DNA of 54,421 nt from Streptomyces sp. CB02400 (GTDB taxonomy: Bacteria > Actinomycetota > Actinomycetes > Streptomycetales > Streptomycetaceae). The DNA lies in assembly GCF_001905725.1 (NCBI RefSeq), contig NZ_LIWB01000030.1, positions 1-54,421 of the forward strand, given 5' to 3'. The position numbers and the translations under genes were made by a program. Below, piece after piece: positions 24,415-32,381 of the stretch (within the stretch, counting starts at the first letter, position 1; every line of letters starts with the position of its first letter). Below the pieces are notes generated by a model. It did not search any database. It was not told the origin of the DNA and saw only the letters and a list, made by a program, of their open reading frames with translations.

Positions 24415-25369
24415 CACCCCCGGATACCTCGACGTCCACGCCCACTTCCTCACCGACTCCTACGTCCGCCGGGCCCGCGAGGCCGGACACGAACTCCCCG
24501 ACGGGGTCCCCGCCTGGCCCACCTGGTCGGCGGCCGCGCACCTGGAGCTGATGGACCGCTGCGGTATCGGGACCTCGATGCTCTCGATCTCCTCGCCGGG
24601 CGTCCACTTCGGCGACGACACCGTCGCCCGCCGCCTGGCCCGCGAGGTCAACGAGGCCGGCGCCGAGACCGTACGCGACCACCCGGGCCGCTTCGGCCTG
24701 TTCGCCTCGCTGCCCCTCCCGGACGTCGACGGCGCCCTGGAGGAGATCGCGTACGCCTACGACACCCTGCACGCCGACGGGGTGGTCCTGGAGACCAACA
24801 CCCACGGCACCTACCTCGGCGACCCGGACCTGGAGCCCGTATGGGCCGAACTCGGCCGGCGCCGCGCCGTCGTCTTCCTGCACCCCACGTCCCCGGTGTG
24901 CTGGGAGCGGTCCGCCCTCGGACGCCCCCGCCCGATGATCGAGTTCGTCTTCGACACCGCCCGCACCGTCACCGACCTGCTCATGGCCGGGACGCTGGAC
25001 CGCCACCGCGACCTCACGGTGATCGTGCCGCACTGCGGTGGCGCCCTGCCGGTGCTGGCCGACCGCATCGACGGCTTCATGAGGATGTTCATGCCCGAGG
25101 GCACCGAGGCCCCCGGCGCCGTCGAACAGCTCGGCCGCCTCCACTACGACCTCGCGGGACCCGCGCTGCCCCGCCAGCTCCCCGCCCTGCTGAACCTCGT
25201 CGGCAGCGACCGCCTCCTGTACGGCAGCGACCACTGCTGGACCCCCGCCGCCGGGGTGGAGGCCCATGTCGCCGCCCTGGACGCCGCCCCGGCACCCGAC
25301 GGCGCGACCGGCTGGCGCGCGCTCACCACCGCCAACGCCCGCCGCATCCTGCCCCGTACGGCCCGCTGA
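24404..25369 (+). CDS. Amidohydrolase-family decarboxylase (ACMSD/gamma-resorcylate type)
   Basis: A 321-residue metal enzyme of the amidohydrolase-2 family. It has the metal ligands DVHAHF (residues 10-15), His in FLHPTSP, His in VIVPHCGGALP and Asp in LLYGSDHCWTP, in the order found in ACMSD and gamma-resorcylate decarboxylase, whose usual length is about 325. GTG 24404 has AAGGA upstream. Quercetinase and depside hydrolysis would yield 2,4,6-trihydroxybenzoate, a close analogue of 2,6-dihydroxybenzoate. This enzyme is therefore a good candidate to decarboxylate it to phloroglucinol. The family is clear; the substrate is inferred from the operon. Simple hydrolysis cannot be excluded. Confidence 0.85.
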   Translation: MSPDTPGYLDVHAHFLTDSYVRRAREAGHELPDGVPAWPTWSAAAHLELMDRCGIGTSMLSISSPGVHFGDDTVARRLAREVNEAGAETVRDHPGRFGLFASLPLPDVDGALEEIAYAYDTLHADGVVLETNTHGTYLGDPDLEPVWAELGRRRAVVFLHPTSPVCWERSALGRPRPMIEFVFDTARTVTDLLMAGTLDRHRDLTVIVPHCGGALPVLADRIDGFMRMFMPEGTEAPGAVEQLGRLHYDLAGPALPRQLPALLNLVGSDRLLYGSDHCWTPAAGVEAHVAALDAAPAPDGATGWRALTTANARRILPRTAR

Positions 25370-25384
25370 CGTAAGGCACCCACC

Positions 25385-26284
25385 GTGACGTTCCCCCTCC
25401 ACCTGCTCGCCCCGCCCGACCCGGCCGTGCTGCCCCTGCCGCACCCCGCGCACCCCGCCGACGGCGTACGGCTGCTGCGCGGCGCCGTCTACGCGGTCCC
25501 CGAGGGCAGCCGCCCGCTGACCGCCGACCTGTGGCTGCCGCAGGCTGCCGCAGGACCCGTCCCGGTCGTGGTCTTCGTCCACGGCGGCGCCTGGCGCACG
25601 GGCCTGCGCGACGACCTCGGCCCCCGCTTCCGCCACTGGGACCCCGGACCCTTCGCCCGGCTCGTCCGGGCCGGGTTCGCCGTCGCCTGCCCCGACTACC
25701 GCCTCAGCGGCGAGGCCCCCCACCCCGCCCAGACCGACGACCTGGCCGCCTGCCTCAGCTGGCTGCGCACCCGCGCCGCCGACCTCGGCCTGGACACCGC
25801 GCGGACCGTCCTGTGGGGCGAGTCGGCCGGCGGACACCTCGCCGCCCTGACCGCCCTCACCAGGCCCGCCGGCACCGTCGCCGGCTGCGTCACCTGGTAC
25901 GCCCCCACCGACCTGCCCGCACTCGCCGAGGACCACCCCGAGGGCGCCTACGACGCCCACGACCCGGCCGGCTTCGAGGCACTGCTGCTCGGCGGCGCCC
26001 CGGCGGAGCGGACCGGCGCGGCCCGCGACGCCAGCCCGGTCACCCACGTCGGCCCCCAGGCGCCGCCCTTCCTGATCCTGCACGGCACCGACGACGCCCT
26101 GGTCCCCGCCCGGCAGTCCGTCCGCCTCGCCGGAGCCCTGCGGGCGGCGGGCCACGACCCCGACCTGCGCCTCCTCGACGGCGGCAACCACCTCTGGGTG
26201 GGCCTGACCGACACGGACGTCGAGGACTGCTTCACCCGCACCGTGGACTTCGCCCGCCGCCGCACGGGAGACGACCGGACCTGA
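25385..26284 (+). CDS. Alpha/beta hydrolase (HSL-like esterase), candidate depside hydrolase
   Basis: A 299-residue protein from GTG 25385, 15 bases after the amidohydrolase stop. It has the oxyanion motif VFVHGGAWRTG, the nucleophile elbow WGESAGGHLAA, the acid in LHGTDDALVP and the His in DGGNHLWVG, as in hormone-sensitive-lipase-like esterases. As last gene of the quercetinase operon it is the natural candidate for cleaving the depside ester into protocatechuate and 2,4,6-trihydroxybenzoate. That role is inference; the catalytic fold is well supported. Confidence 0.87.
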   Translation: MTFPLHLLAPPDPAVLPLPHPAHPADGVRLLRGAVYAVPEGSRPLTADLWLPQAAAGPVPVVVFVHGGAWRTGLRDDLGPRFRHWDPGPFARLVRAGFAVACPDYRLSGEAPHPAQTDDLAACLSWLRTRAADLGLDTARTVLWGESAGGHLAALTALTRPAGTVAGCVTWYAPTDLPALAEDHPEGAYDAHDPAGFEALLLGGAPAERTGAARDASPVTHVGPQAPPFLILHGTDDALVPARQSVRLAGALRAAGHDPDLRLLDGGNHLWVGLTDTDVEDCFTRTVDFARRRTGDDRT

Positions 26285-26297
26285 GCCGGGGGAGCGG

Positions 26298-26792
26298 TCA
26301 CCCGGCGGCGGCCAGGCGTCGCCGCAGCTCCTCCTCCGAGACGTCCTCCAGGTGAGTCAGGAAGACCCACATGTGGCCCGAGGGATCCTTGAGGATGACG
26401 GTGCGGTCACCGTGGAACATGTCGGTCGGCGGCTGGAGGATCTCGGCGCCGGCCGCCTCCGCGCGCTCCGCCAGGCTGTCGACGTCCGGCACGAAGACGT
26501 GCAGCGTGACGGAGGTGCCCCCGCCGAGCGCGGCCGGCGCGGCGAAGGAGCCGGCCTCCGCCTCGTCCACGCTCGCGTCGCCCAGCATCAGCACCGACCG
26601 CCCGACGGTGATCTCGGCGTGCAGGATCCCGCCGCCGGGAGCGTCGATCCTGAAGTCCTCATGGGCGCCGAACGCCCGCCGGTAGAAGTCGATCGCCGTG
26701 GCGGCGTCGTCGACCATGATGTGCGGGACCACGGCACAGCGATAGCGGTCGGGAATCTCGATGTCGGCTGTGTCGACTGTGCGCTCGGTCAT
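26298..26792 (-). CDS. VOC-family (PhnB/glyoxalase-like) protein
   Basis: A 164-residue protein with two betaalpha-betabetabeta units of the vicinal oxygen chelate fold (CAVVPHIMVDDAATAIDFYR, LHAEITVGRSVLMLGDA, then TLHVFVPDVDSLAERAEAAG and LKDPSGHMWVFLTHLEDVS). The pattern fits PhnB-like proteins of unknown activity. ATG 26792 has GAGGAGG upstream. It converges on the quercetinase operon, 13 bases from the hydrolase stop. The promoter candidate at 26843-26873 has an unusual 19-base spacer. Confidence 0.85.
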   Translation of the reverse strand: MTERTVDTADIEIPDRYRCAVVPHIMVDDAATAIDFYRRAFGAHEDFRIDAPGGGILHAEITVGRSVLMLGDASVDEAEAGSFAAPAALGGGTSVTLHVFVPDVDSLAERAEAAGAEILQPPTDMFHGDRTVILKDPSGHMWVFLTHLEDVSEEELRRRLAAAG

Positions 26793-26842
26793 GACGGACC
26801 TCCTCGAAAAGCACCGCCGGTCGGTTCCCGCGGCTGCGAACG

Positions 26843-26873
26843 AACGTAGAAGCTCAAGTCCGGTTCAGGTCAA
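26843..26873 (-). promoter_or_regulatory. Promoter candidate with 19-base spacer (MerR-type) for the VOC gene
   Basis: On the minus strand TTGACC, 19 bases, TACGTT, ending about 50 bases before the ATG. The overlong spacer is the hallmark of promoters twisted by MerR-family activators. No MerR gene is seen nearby. Confidence 0.4.
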
Positions 26874-27019
26874 GCGCGCGGCGCCCCGGCCTCACCCGGC
26901 GAGGACCGGTCGGCCACCTCGGTCCACGGCAGTCCGCGTACCTCGCGTCCGTCCTCCGCGCGCACGGTTGCGAGCGTCACCTCATGTTGATCCGGTGGCG
27001 TGGCACCGGAATGTGCGCG

Positions 27020-27772
27020 TCAGATGGTTCCGCCCGGTTGCCAGGCGCCGACGAGCGCCGACGGGGTGAGGATCCGGTCGGGATGTCCCTGTCCCGCCAG
27101 GCGCCCTTCGCGCAGCAGGAGGCAGGCGTCGGCCGCGCGGGCGGCGTCCAGGTCGTGTGTGGCGTGGACGACGGTCACGCCGTCGGCGGCCAGTTCCGTC
27201 AGCAGTGTCGCGATGCGTTCCCTGGCCTCGGGGTCGAGTCCGGTGGTCGGCTCGTCGAGCAGGAGCAGGTCCGACTCCTGGGCGAGCCCCTGGGCGATGA
27301 GGGCGCGCTGCCTCTGTCCGCCGGACAGGTCCCCGAGCTGACGGGCGGCCAGATCGGCGATGCCCATGCGGTCCATGGCCGCGTCCACGGTGGCGCGGTC
27401 CCGCCGGGTCAGCCGGCGCCACGGGCCGCGTTCGCCCCAGCGTCCCATCTCCACGGTCTGCCGGACCGTCAACGGCAGTGCGTCACCGACCGCGCCGCGC
27501 TGGGGGACGAACGCCGGTGGCCGGCTGCCGGTGTGGTGCAGCTCGCCCGCTGTGGGCCGGATCACTCCGGCCAGGACACCGAGCAGGGTGGACTTCCCGC
27601 TGCCGTTCGGACCGACGAGTGCGGTGGTGGCCGACGCCGGTATGCCGGCGGTGAGTTGATGGAGCACCGGATGACCGGTGTAGCCCGCGGACAGCTCGGT
27701 GAAGCGGATGCGGAACGTCGTGTCCTCGGGGGCGGTGGAGGGGAGGCCGGATTTTTTGAACATGATTTTCAT
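27020..27772 (-). CDS. aztA: Zinc ABC transporter ATP-binding protein AztA
   Basis: A 250-residue ATPase with Walker A GPNGSGKST, signature LSGGQRQRALIA, Walker B LLLLDEPTTGLD and switch His in VVHATHD. The neighbours (permease, substrate-binding protein, two beta-propeller proteins) identify an AztABCD zinc importer. Two ATGs are possible, 27772 (KIMFKKS) and 27763 (FKKSGLP). For the second, a TACAAT -10 box ends seven bases upstream, which would give a leaderless message. No ribosome binding site exists for either. The gene is divergent from aztB with only 14 bases between the outer starts, and a Zur-type palindrome covers the start codons, implying repression by zinc-loaded Zur. Confidence 0.9.
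   Translation of the reverse strand: MKIMFKKSGLPSTAPEDTTFRIRFTELSAGYTGHPVLHQLTAGIPASATTALVGPNGSGKSTLLGVLAGVIRPTAGELHHTGSRPPAFVPQRGAVGDALPLTVRQTVEMGRWGERGPWRRLTRRDRATVDAAMDRMGIADLAARQLGDLSGGQRQRALIAQGLAQESDLLLLDEPTTGLDPEARERIATLLTELAADGVTVVHATHDLDAARAADACLLLREGRLAGQGHPDRILTPSALVGAWQPGGTI
27757..27771. promoter_or_regulatory. Zur-type zinc-response operator across the aztA start codons
   Basis: TGAACATGATTTTCA is a near-perfect palindrome (complement TGAAAATCATGTTCA), close to the TGAAAATnATTTTCA-like Zur motif of streptomycetes. It lies between, and partly within, the two divergent starts, where it could block both promoters. Confidence 0.75.
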
Positions 27773-27786
27773 TGTAGTGTGCTCGC

Positions 27787-28641
27787 ATGGAGTGGTTGAC
27801 AGCCCCTTTCGAGGCGACCTTCGTGCAACGCGCCTTGTGGGGCGGAATCCTGGTGTCGGCGATCTGCGCCCTGGCGGGCACATGGGTGGTGCTGAGGGGG
27901 ATGGCCTTCCTCGGTGACGCCATGTCGCACGGGCTGCTGCCCGGAGTGGCACTCGCCGCGCTGCTGGGCGGCAACCCGATGGTGGGGGCGCTGTTGAGCG
28001 CGGCGGTCATGACGGCCGGTGTCACCGCCCTCGGCCGCACCCCGCGGCTGTCCCAGGACACCGGTATCGGGCTGCTGTTCGTGGGGATGCTGTCGCTCGG
28101 CGTCATCATCGTGTCGCGGTCGCAGTCCTTCGCGGTGGACCTGACCGGTTTCCTCTTCGGCGACGTCCTCGCCGTGCGCGAACGGGACCTGGCGCTGCTG
28201 GGCGTGGCCCTCGTGCTGGCCCTGGCCGTCTCGGTCCTCGGCCACCGCGCCTTTCTGGCCCTGGCGTTCGACCCGCGCAAGGCCCGGACGCTCGGGCTGC
28301 GTCCGCGCCTGGCCCATGCCGTGCTGCTCGGCCTGCTGACGCTGGCCATCGTCGCCTCCTTCCACATCGTGGGGACGCTGCTGGTGCTGGGCCTGCTCAT
28401 CGCTCCGCCGGCGGCCGCGCTGCCCTGGGCGCGCGGCGTGCGGGGCGTGATGGTCCTCGCGGCGCTGCTCGGTGTGACCGCCACCTTCTTCGGCCTGCTG
28501 CTGTCCTGGCACCTGGGCACCGCCGCCGGCGCGACCGTCTCAGCCCTGGCCGTGAGCCTGTTCTTCCTCTCCCACCTGGCATCCGGCATCCGCCACCGCC
28601 GCACACACCCGGCCGGCATCCGTCCGTCGGCGACCGACTGA
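27787..28641 (+). CDS. aztB: Zinc ABC transporter permease AztB
   Basis: A 284-residue membrane protein of the ZnuB/MntB (ABC-3) family with eight or nine hydrophobic helices. Motifs are LRGMAFLGDAMSHGLLPGVA near the start and SFHIVGTLLVLGLLIAPPAA in the second half. ATG 27787 lacks a ribosome binding site. TAGTGT at 27775-27780 sits exactly where a -10 box would be if transcription began at the ATG, so a leaderless message is plausible. It forms the membrane pore for AztA and is followed within 17 bases by an AztD-like lipoprotein. Confidence 0.9.
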   Translation: MEWLTAPFEATFVQRALWGGILVSAICALAGTWVVLRGMAFLGDAMSHGLLPGVALAALLGGNPMVGALLSAAVMTAGVTALGRTPRLSQDTGIGLLFVGMLSLGVIIVSRSQSFAVDLTGFLFGDVLAVRERDLALLGVALVLALAVSVLGHRAFLALAFDPRKARTLGLRPRLAHAVLLGLLTLAIVASFHIVGTLLVLGLLIAPPAAALPWARGVRGVMVLAALLGVTATFFGLLLSWHLGTAAGATVSALAVSLFFLSHLASGIRHRRTHPAGIRPSATD

Positions 28642-28658
28642 GAAAGACCTGAGAGGCG

Positions 28659-29909
28659 ATGTCCTTGTTCGTCCGAAAAAACGTCACTGCCGGGGCGCCG
28701 GCCGCGCTCGTGGCCCTCGCGCTGCTCACCGCGGGCTGCGCGGAGCAGGACGACGACACGTCCTCCCCGAAAGCCGGTTCCACGGCCTCCGCCACCCCGC
28801 ACGGGTACGTCGAAGGGGCACAGGAGGCAGCCGAGCAGCAGTCACGACTGGTGCTCAACGACCCGGGCGCCGGAGACACCCGGGTACTGGACCTGATCAC
28901 CGGCAAAACACACGAGGAGTCCCGGACGACGGGCACCACGGAACTCACCACGGACGGCCGGTTCGGCTACTTCCACACCCCGGACGGCACCCGCGTCCTC
29001 GACGCCGGCACCTGGACGGTGGACCACGGCGACCACGTGCACTACTACCGCGCCGCGATACGCGACGCCGGCAGGTTCCCGGCGGGCTCGGGCGCGCGGG
29101 TGCGCGGCGACGCGGCCGTGACCGCGGTGACCGGTGAGGACGGCAGGGCCACGATCCACCGCCGGGCCGACCTGGAGGAGGGCCGCGTCGGCTCCCCCCG
29201 CACGCTCCCCGGAACCCACGCCGGGGCGGTGGTGCCGTACGCGGAGCACCTGCTGACCCTCACCGGCGACGGGAAGGGCAACACACCGAAGGTCGCGGTG
29301 TACGACCGTGAGGGCGGGCGCGTGGCGTCCCCGGACGCCACCTGCGAGGACCCGGCGGGCGACGCCGTCACCCGGCGCGGCGTCGTCTTCGGCTGCGCCG
29401 ACGGCGCCCTGCTGATCCGCGAGGACGACGGAGACTTCACGGCCGAGAGGATCCCGTACGACCGCGACCTGCCCGCGGGGGAACGGGCGTCGTCCTTCCG
29501 TCACCGCGCGGGCAGCGACACCCTCACCGCACCGGCCGGGGACCGGGCCGTGTGGGTGCTGGACGTCACCGAACGCACGTGGACCCGCGTGGGGACCGGC
29601 CCGGTCGTCGCCGCCAACACCGCCGGAGAGGGCTCCCCGCTGCTCGTCCTGGAGACCGACGGGGCGCTGCACGGTTACGACATCGCCACCGGCGAGCCGG
29701 TCGCCCGGACCGAGCGGCTCCTCACCGGAGACCTGCGGGCGGGCACCGACGGACACGGACCCGTGATCGAGGTCGACCGCAGCCGTGCCTACCTCAACGA
29801 CCCGGAAGGCAGCCGCGTGTACGAGATCGACTACAACGACAGCCTGCGCGTCGCCCGCACCTTCGACCTGGACATGAAGCCGGCGCTGATGGTGGAGACC
29901 GGACGATGA
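28659..29909 (+). CDS. AztD-like zinc-binding beta-propeller lipoprotein (first paralogue)
   Basis: A 416-residue protein with a lipobox signal (LALLTAGCAEQ) and an acidic/Thr-Ser linker, then a repetitive beta-propeller-like body. Residues near 110-120 contain DHGDHVHYYR, a His cluster suited to zinc and typical of AztD chaperones. Further features are VVFGCADGALLIREDDGDF and YLNDPEGSRVYEIDYND. It resembles the protein at 30973 in architecture (lipoprotein, propeller, VFGC/AVGC-ED/ADG motif) but is clearly diverged. It ends with an ATGA overlap with aztC. It probably binds zinc outside the membrane and passes it to AztC. The locus thus encodes two chaperone-type proteins. Confidence 0.8.
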   Translation: MSLFVRKNVTAGAPAALVALALLTAGCAEQDDDTSSPKAGSTASATPHGYVEGAQEAAEQQSRLVLNDPGAGDTRVLDLITGKTHEESRTTGTTELTTDGRFGYFHTPDGTRVLDAGTWTVDHGDHVHYYRAAIRDAGRFPAGSGARVRGDAAVTAVTGEDGRATIHRRADLEEGRVGSPRTLPGTHAGAVVPYAEHLLTLTGDGKGNTPKVAVYDREGGRVASPDATCEDPAGDAVTRRGVVFGCADGALLIREDDGDFTAERIPYDRDLPAGERASSFRHRAGSDTLTAPAGDRAVWVLDVTERTWTRVGTGPVVAANTAGEGSPLLVLETDGALHGYDIATGEPVARTERLLTGDLRAGTDGHGPVIEVDRSRAYLNDPEGSRVYEIDYNDSLRVARTFDLDMKPALMVETGR

Positions 29910-30865
29910 CGACACCGAGGCGAACCGTTCTGCGGCTGCGCCGCCTGCCGGCGGCCCTGATCGCCCTCGTCTGCGCGAGTACGGCCACCGCCTGCACGAG
30001 CGGCGACGAGCGGCCCCAGGTCGTGGTGACGACCAACATCCTCGGCGACATCACCCGCGAGGTCGTCGGCGACGAGGCCGACGTCACCGTACTGATGAAG
30101 CCCGATGCCGACCCGCACTCCTTCGGCCTGTCGGCCGTGCAGGCCGCCGAACTGGAACACGCCGACCTGGTGGTCTTCAACGGCCTGGGCCTGGAGGAGA
30201 ACGTACTGCGGCACGTGGAGGCCGCCCACGAGTCCGGGGTCACCACCTTCGAGGCCGGCAGGGCGGTGGACCCCCTCACCTTCCGGAAGCAGGCCGACGG
30301 AGGCCCCGAGGAGGAGGCCGGGCAGCCCGATCCGCACTTCTGGACCGACCCCGACCGTGTGCGCAGGGCCGCCGGTCTGATCGCCGACCAGGTGATCGAG
30401 AACGTGGACGGCGTGGACGAGGAGGCGGTCCGGGACAACGCCGAACGCTACGACGCACAACTCGCCGACCTCACCACCTGGATGGAGAAGTCCTTCGACG
30501 GCATACCCGAGGACCGGCGCGCCCTGGTGACCAACCACCATGTCTTCGGCTACCTCGCCGACCGCTTCGGCTTCCGGGTGATCGGCGCGGTCATCCCCAG
30601 CGGCACCACCCTGGCCTCACCCAGCTCCTCCGACCTGCGCTCACTCACCGAGGCCATGCGCGAAGCGGGCGTGCGCACCGTCTTCGCCGACTCCTCCCGG
30701 CCCACCCGCCTGGCCGAGGTCCTGCGCACGGAACTCGGCGGCGAGGTGCGCGTCGTCGAGCTCTACTCCGAGTCGCTGACCGGGAAGGGCGGGGGCGCCG
30801 ACACCTACCTGCGGATGATGCGCGCCAACACCGAGGCCGTGACCGACGGCCTGACCACCGGCTGA
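29906..30865 (+). CDS. aztC: Zinc-binding lipoprotein AztC of the zinc ABC transporter
   Basis: A 319-residue cluster A-I substrate-binding protein. The lipobox is STATACTSG. The expected zinc ligands are visible: His in KPDADPHSFGLS, His in QPDPHFWTDPDR, His in TNHHVFGYLADRF and Asp in VFADSSRPT. The His-rich flexible loop of ZnuA is absent, as in AztC, which receives zinc from AztD. ATG 29906 overlaps the preceding stop by four bases. It delivers zinc to AztAB at the outer membrane-facing side of the plasma membrane. Confidence 0.9.
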   Translation: MTTPRRTVLRLRRLPAALIALVCASTATACTSGDERPQVVVTTNILGDITREVVGDEADVTVLMKPDADPHSFGLSAVQAAELEHADLVVFNGLGLEENVLRHVEAAHESGVTTFEAGRAVDPLTFRKQADGGPEEEAGQPDPHFWTDPDRVRRAAGLIADQVIENVDGVDEEAVRDNAERYDAQLADLTTWMEKSFDGIPEDRRALVTNHHVFGYLADRFGFRVIGAVIPSGTTLASPSSSDLRSLTEAMREAGVRTVFADSSRPTRLAEVLRTELGGEVRVVELYSESLTGKGGGADTYLRMMRANTEAVTDGLTTG

Positions 30866-30972
30866 ACCCGCGCCACCGTGCCGGGCCGGCGCGACCGGCC
30901 GACACCACCCACCACTCACCACCCACCACCACACCGACGCCGCGCCCGCGCGGCCGGAAGGAAACACACACA

Positions 30973-32178
30973 GTGAACAAGTCGATACGCAACAGATTCG
31001 TCTCCGGTACGGCCCTCGCCCTCGCGGTGTCCGCGGTCCTGACCGCCTGCGGGGGAGGGGAGAGTGCCTCGTCCGACACGAAGGCGGCGAAGGCGACGCC
31101 CGGCGCCACACCCGCCGGCGACGTCAAGGACCCGCTGGTCGCCACCTTCGACGGGGGCCTGTACATCCTGGACGGCGAGAGCCTCGAACTCACCGGGACC
31201 ATCGAGCTGCCCGGCTTCAACCGGGTCAACCCCGCCGGAGACGACGACCACGTCATCGTCTCCACCGACGCGGGCTTCCGCGTCCTCGACGCCACCGGGC
31301 AGACCCTCACCGGCATCACCTACGAGGGAGCCAAGCCCGGACACGTCGTACGGCACGCCGGCAAGACGGTGCTCTTCACCGACGGCACCGGAGAGGTCAA
31401 CGTCTTCGACCCCGCCGACCTCGCCGGCGGCGAGAAGCCGGAAGGACGCACCTACACCACCGCCGAGGCGCACCACGGCGTCGCCATCGAACTGGGCAAC
31501 GGTGAACTCCTCACCACCCTCGGCACCGAGGAGAAGCGTACCGGCGCCCTCGTCCTCGACAAGAACGACAAGGAGATCGCGCGCAGCGAGAACTGCCCCG
31601 GCGTCCACGGCGAGGCCGCGGCCCAGGGCGAGGCCGTCGCCGTCGGCTGCGAGGACGGCGTCCTCATCTACAAGGACGGCGAGTTCACCAAGGTCGACGC
31701 CCCCGACGACTACGGCCGCATCGGCAACCAGGCGGGCAGCGACGCGTCACCGGTCCTCCTGGGCGACTACAAGACCGACCCGGACGCCGAGCTGGAGCGG
31801 CCGACCCGCATCTCCCTCATCGACACCGGGACCGCGAAGCTGCGCCTGGTCGACCTCGGCACCAGCTACTCCTTCCGCTCACTCGGACGCGGACCGCACG
31901 GCGAGGCACTCGTCCTCGGCACGAACGGCACCCTCCACGTCATCGACCCCGGGACCGGCAAGGTGGAGAAGGAGATCCCCGTCGCCGACGCGTGGCAGGA
32001 ACCGCTGGACTGGCAGCAGCCCCGGCCCACCCTCTTCGTCCGCGACCACACCGCGTACGTCTCCGAACCGGGCGAGCGGAAGCTCCACGCCGTCGACATC
32101 GAGACCGGCGAGAAACTGGCGTCGGTGACCCTGCCGAAGAGCACGAACGAACTCTCCGGCGTCACCGCCGGCCACTGA
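30973..32178 (+). CDS. aztD: Zinc metallochaperone AztD (second paralogue)
   Basis: A 401-residue lipoprotein (LTACGGGES lipobox) with a seven-bladed beta-propeller-type body: repeated blades such as LYILDGESLELTGTIELPGF, RVLDATGQTLTGITYEG, LHVIDPGTGKVEKEIPVAD and LHAVDIETGEKLASVTLP. It has His residues at AEAHHGVAIELG and a Cys pair (ENCPGVHG, VAVGCEDGVLIY). This is the arrangement of AztD, which binds zinc and transfers it to AztC. GTG 30973 has GGAAGGA upstream. It is separated from aztC by 107 bases rich in short ACC/CAC repeats, so it may have its own expression level. Confidence 0.85.
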   Translation: MNKSIRNRFVSGTALALAVSAVLTACGGGESASSDTKAAKATPGATPAGDVKDPLVATFDGGLYILDGESLELTGTIELPGFNRVNPAGDDDHVIVSTDAGFRVLDATGQTLTGITYEGAKPGHVVRHAGKTVLFTDGTGEVNVFDPADLAGGEKPEGRTYTTAEAHHGVAIELGNGELLTTLGTEEKRTGALVLDKNDKEIARSENCPGVHGEAAAQGEAVAVGCEDGVLIYKDGEFTKVDAPDDYGRIGNQAGSDASPVLLGDYKTDPDAELERPTRISLIDTGTAKLRLVDLGTSYSFRSLGRGPHGEALVLGTNGTLHVIDPGTGKVEKEIPVADAWQEPLDWQQPRPTLFVRDHTAYVSEPGERKLHAVDIETGEKLASVTLPKSTNELSGVTAGH

Positions 32179-32381
32179 CGGCCCACTCGGCGAGGCGACA
32201 GCGCCCCCGGCCCGCCGGCCCGACCCGGCGCGGCCGGGGCGCCGCTGCCGCCGGACGCCTTTCACCTGCCGGTGGGCCGCCCCGTCACCTGCAAGATCTA
32301 CCGCGACGCCGCACACGCCTCCCGTCTCGTGCCGCCGTTCACGACGGCTCGCCGTACCGGGCCCTGACTCACGGAACCCGG

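Noticed and set aside
30901..30960. Short ACC/CAC repeats before aztD as a possible CRISPR or regulatory array
   Set aside because: Units are only 3-7 bases, irregular and without spacers; simple-sequence composition is sufficient.
32219..32381. Protein-like stretch VGRPVTCKIYRDAAHASRLV after aztD
   Set aside because: Short, without start or family match; could be a gene remnant but I cannot support it.
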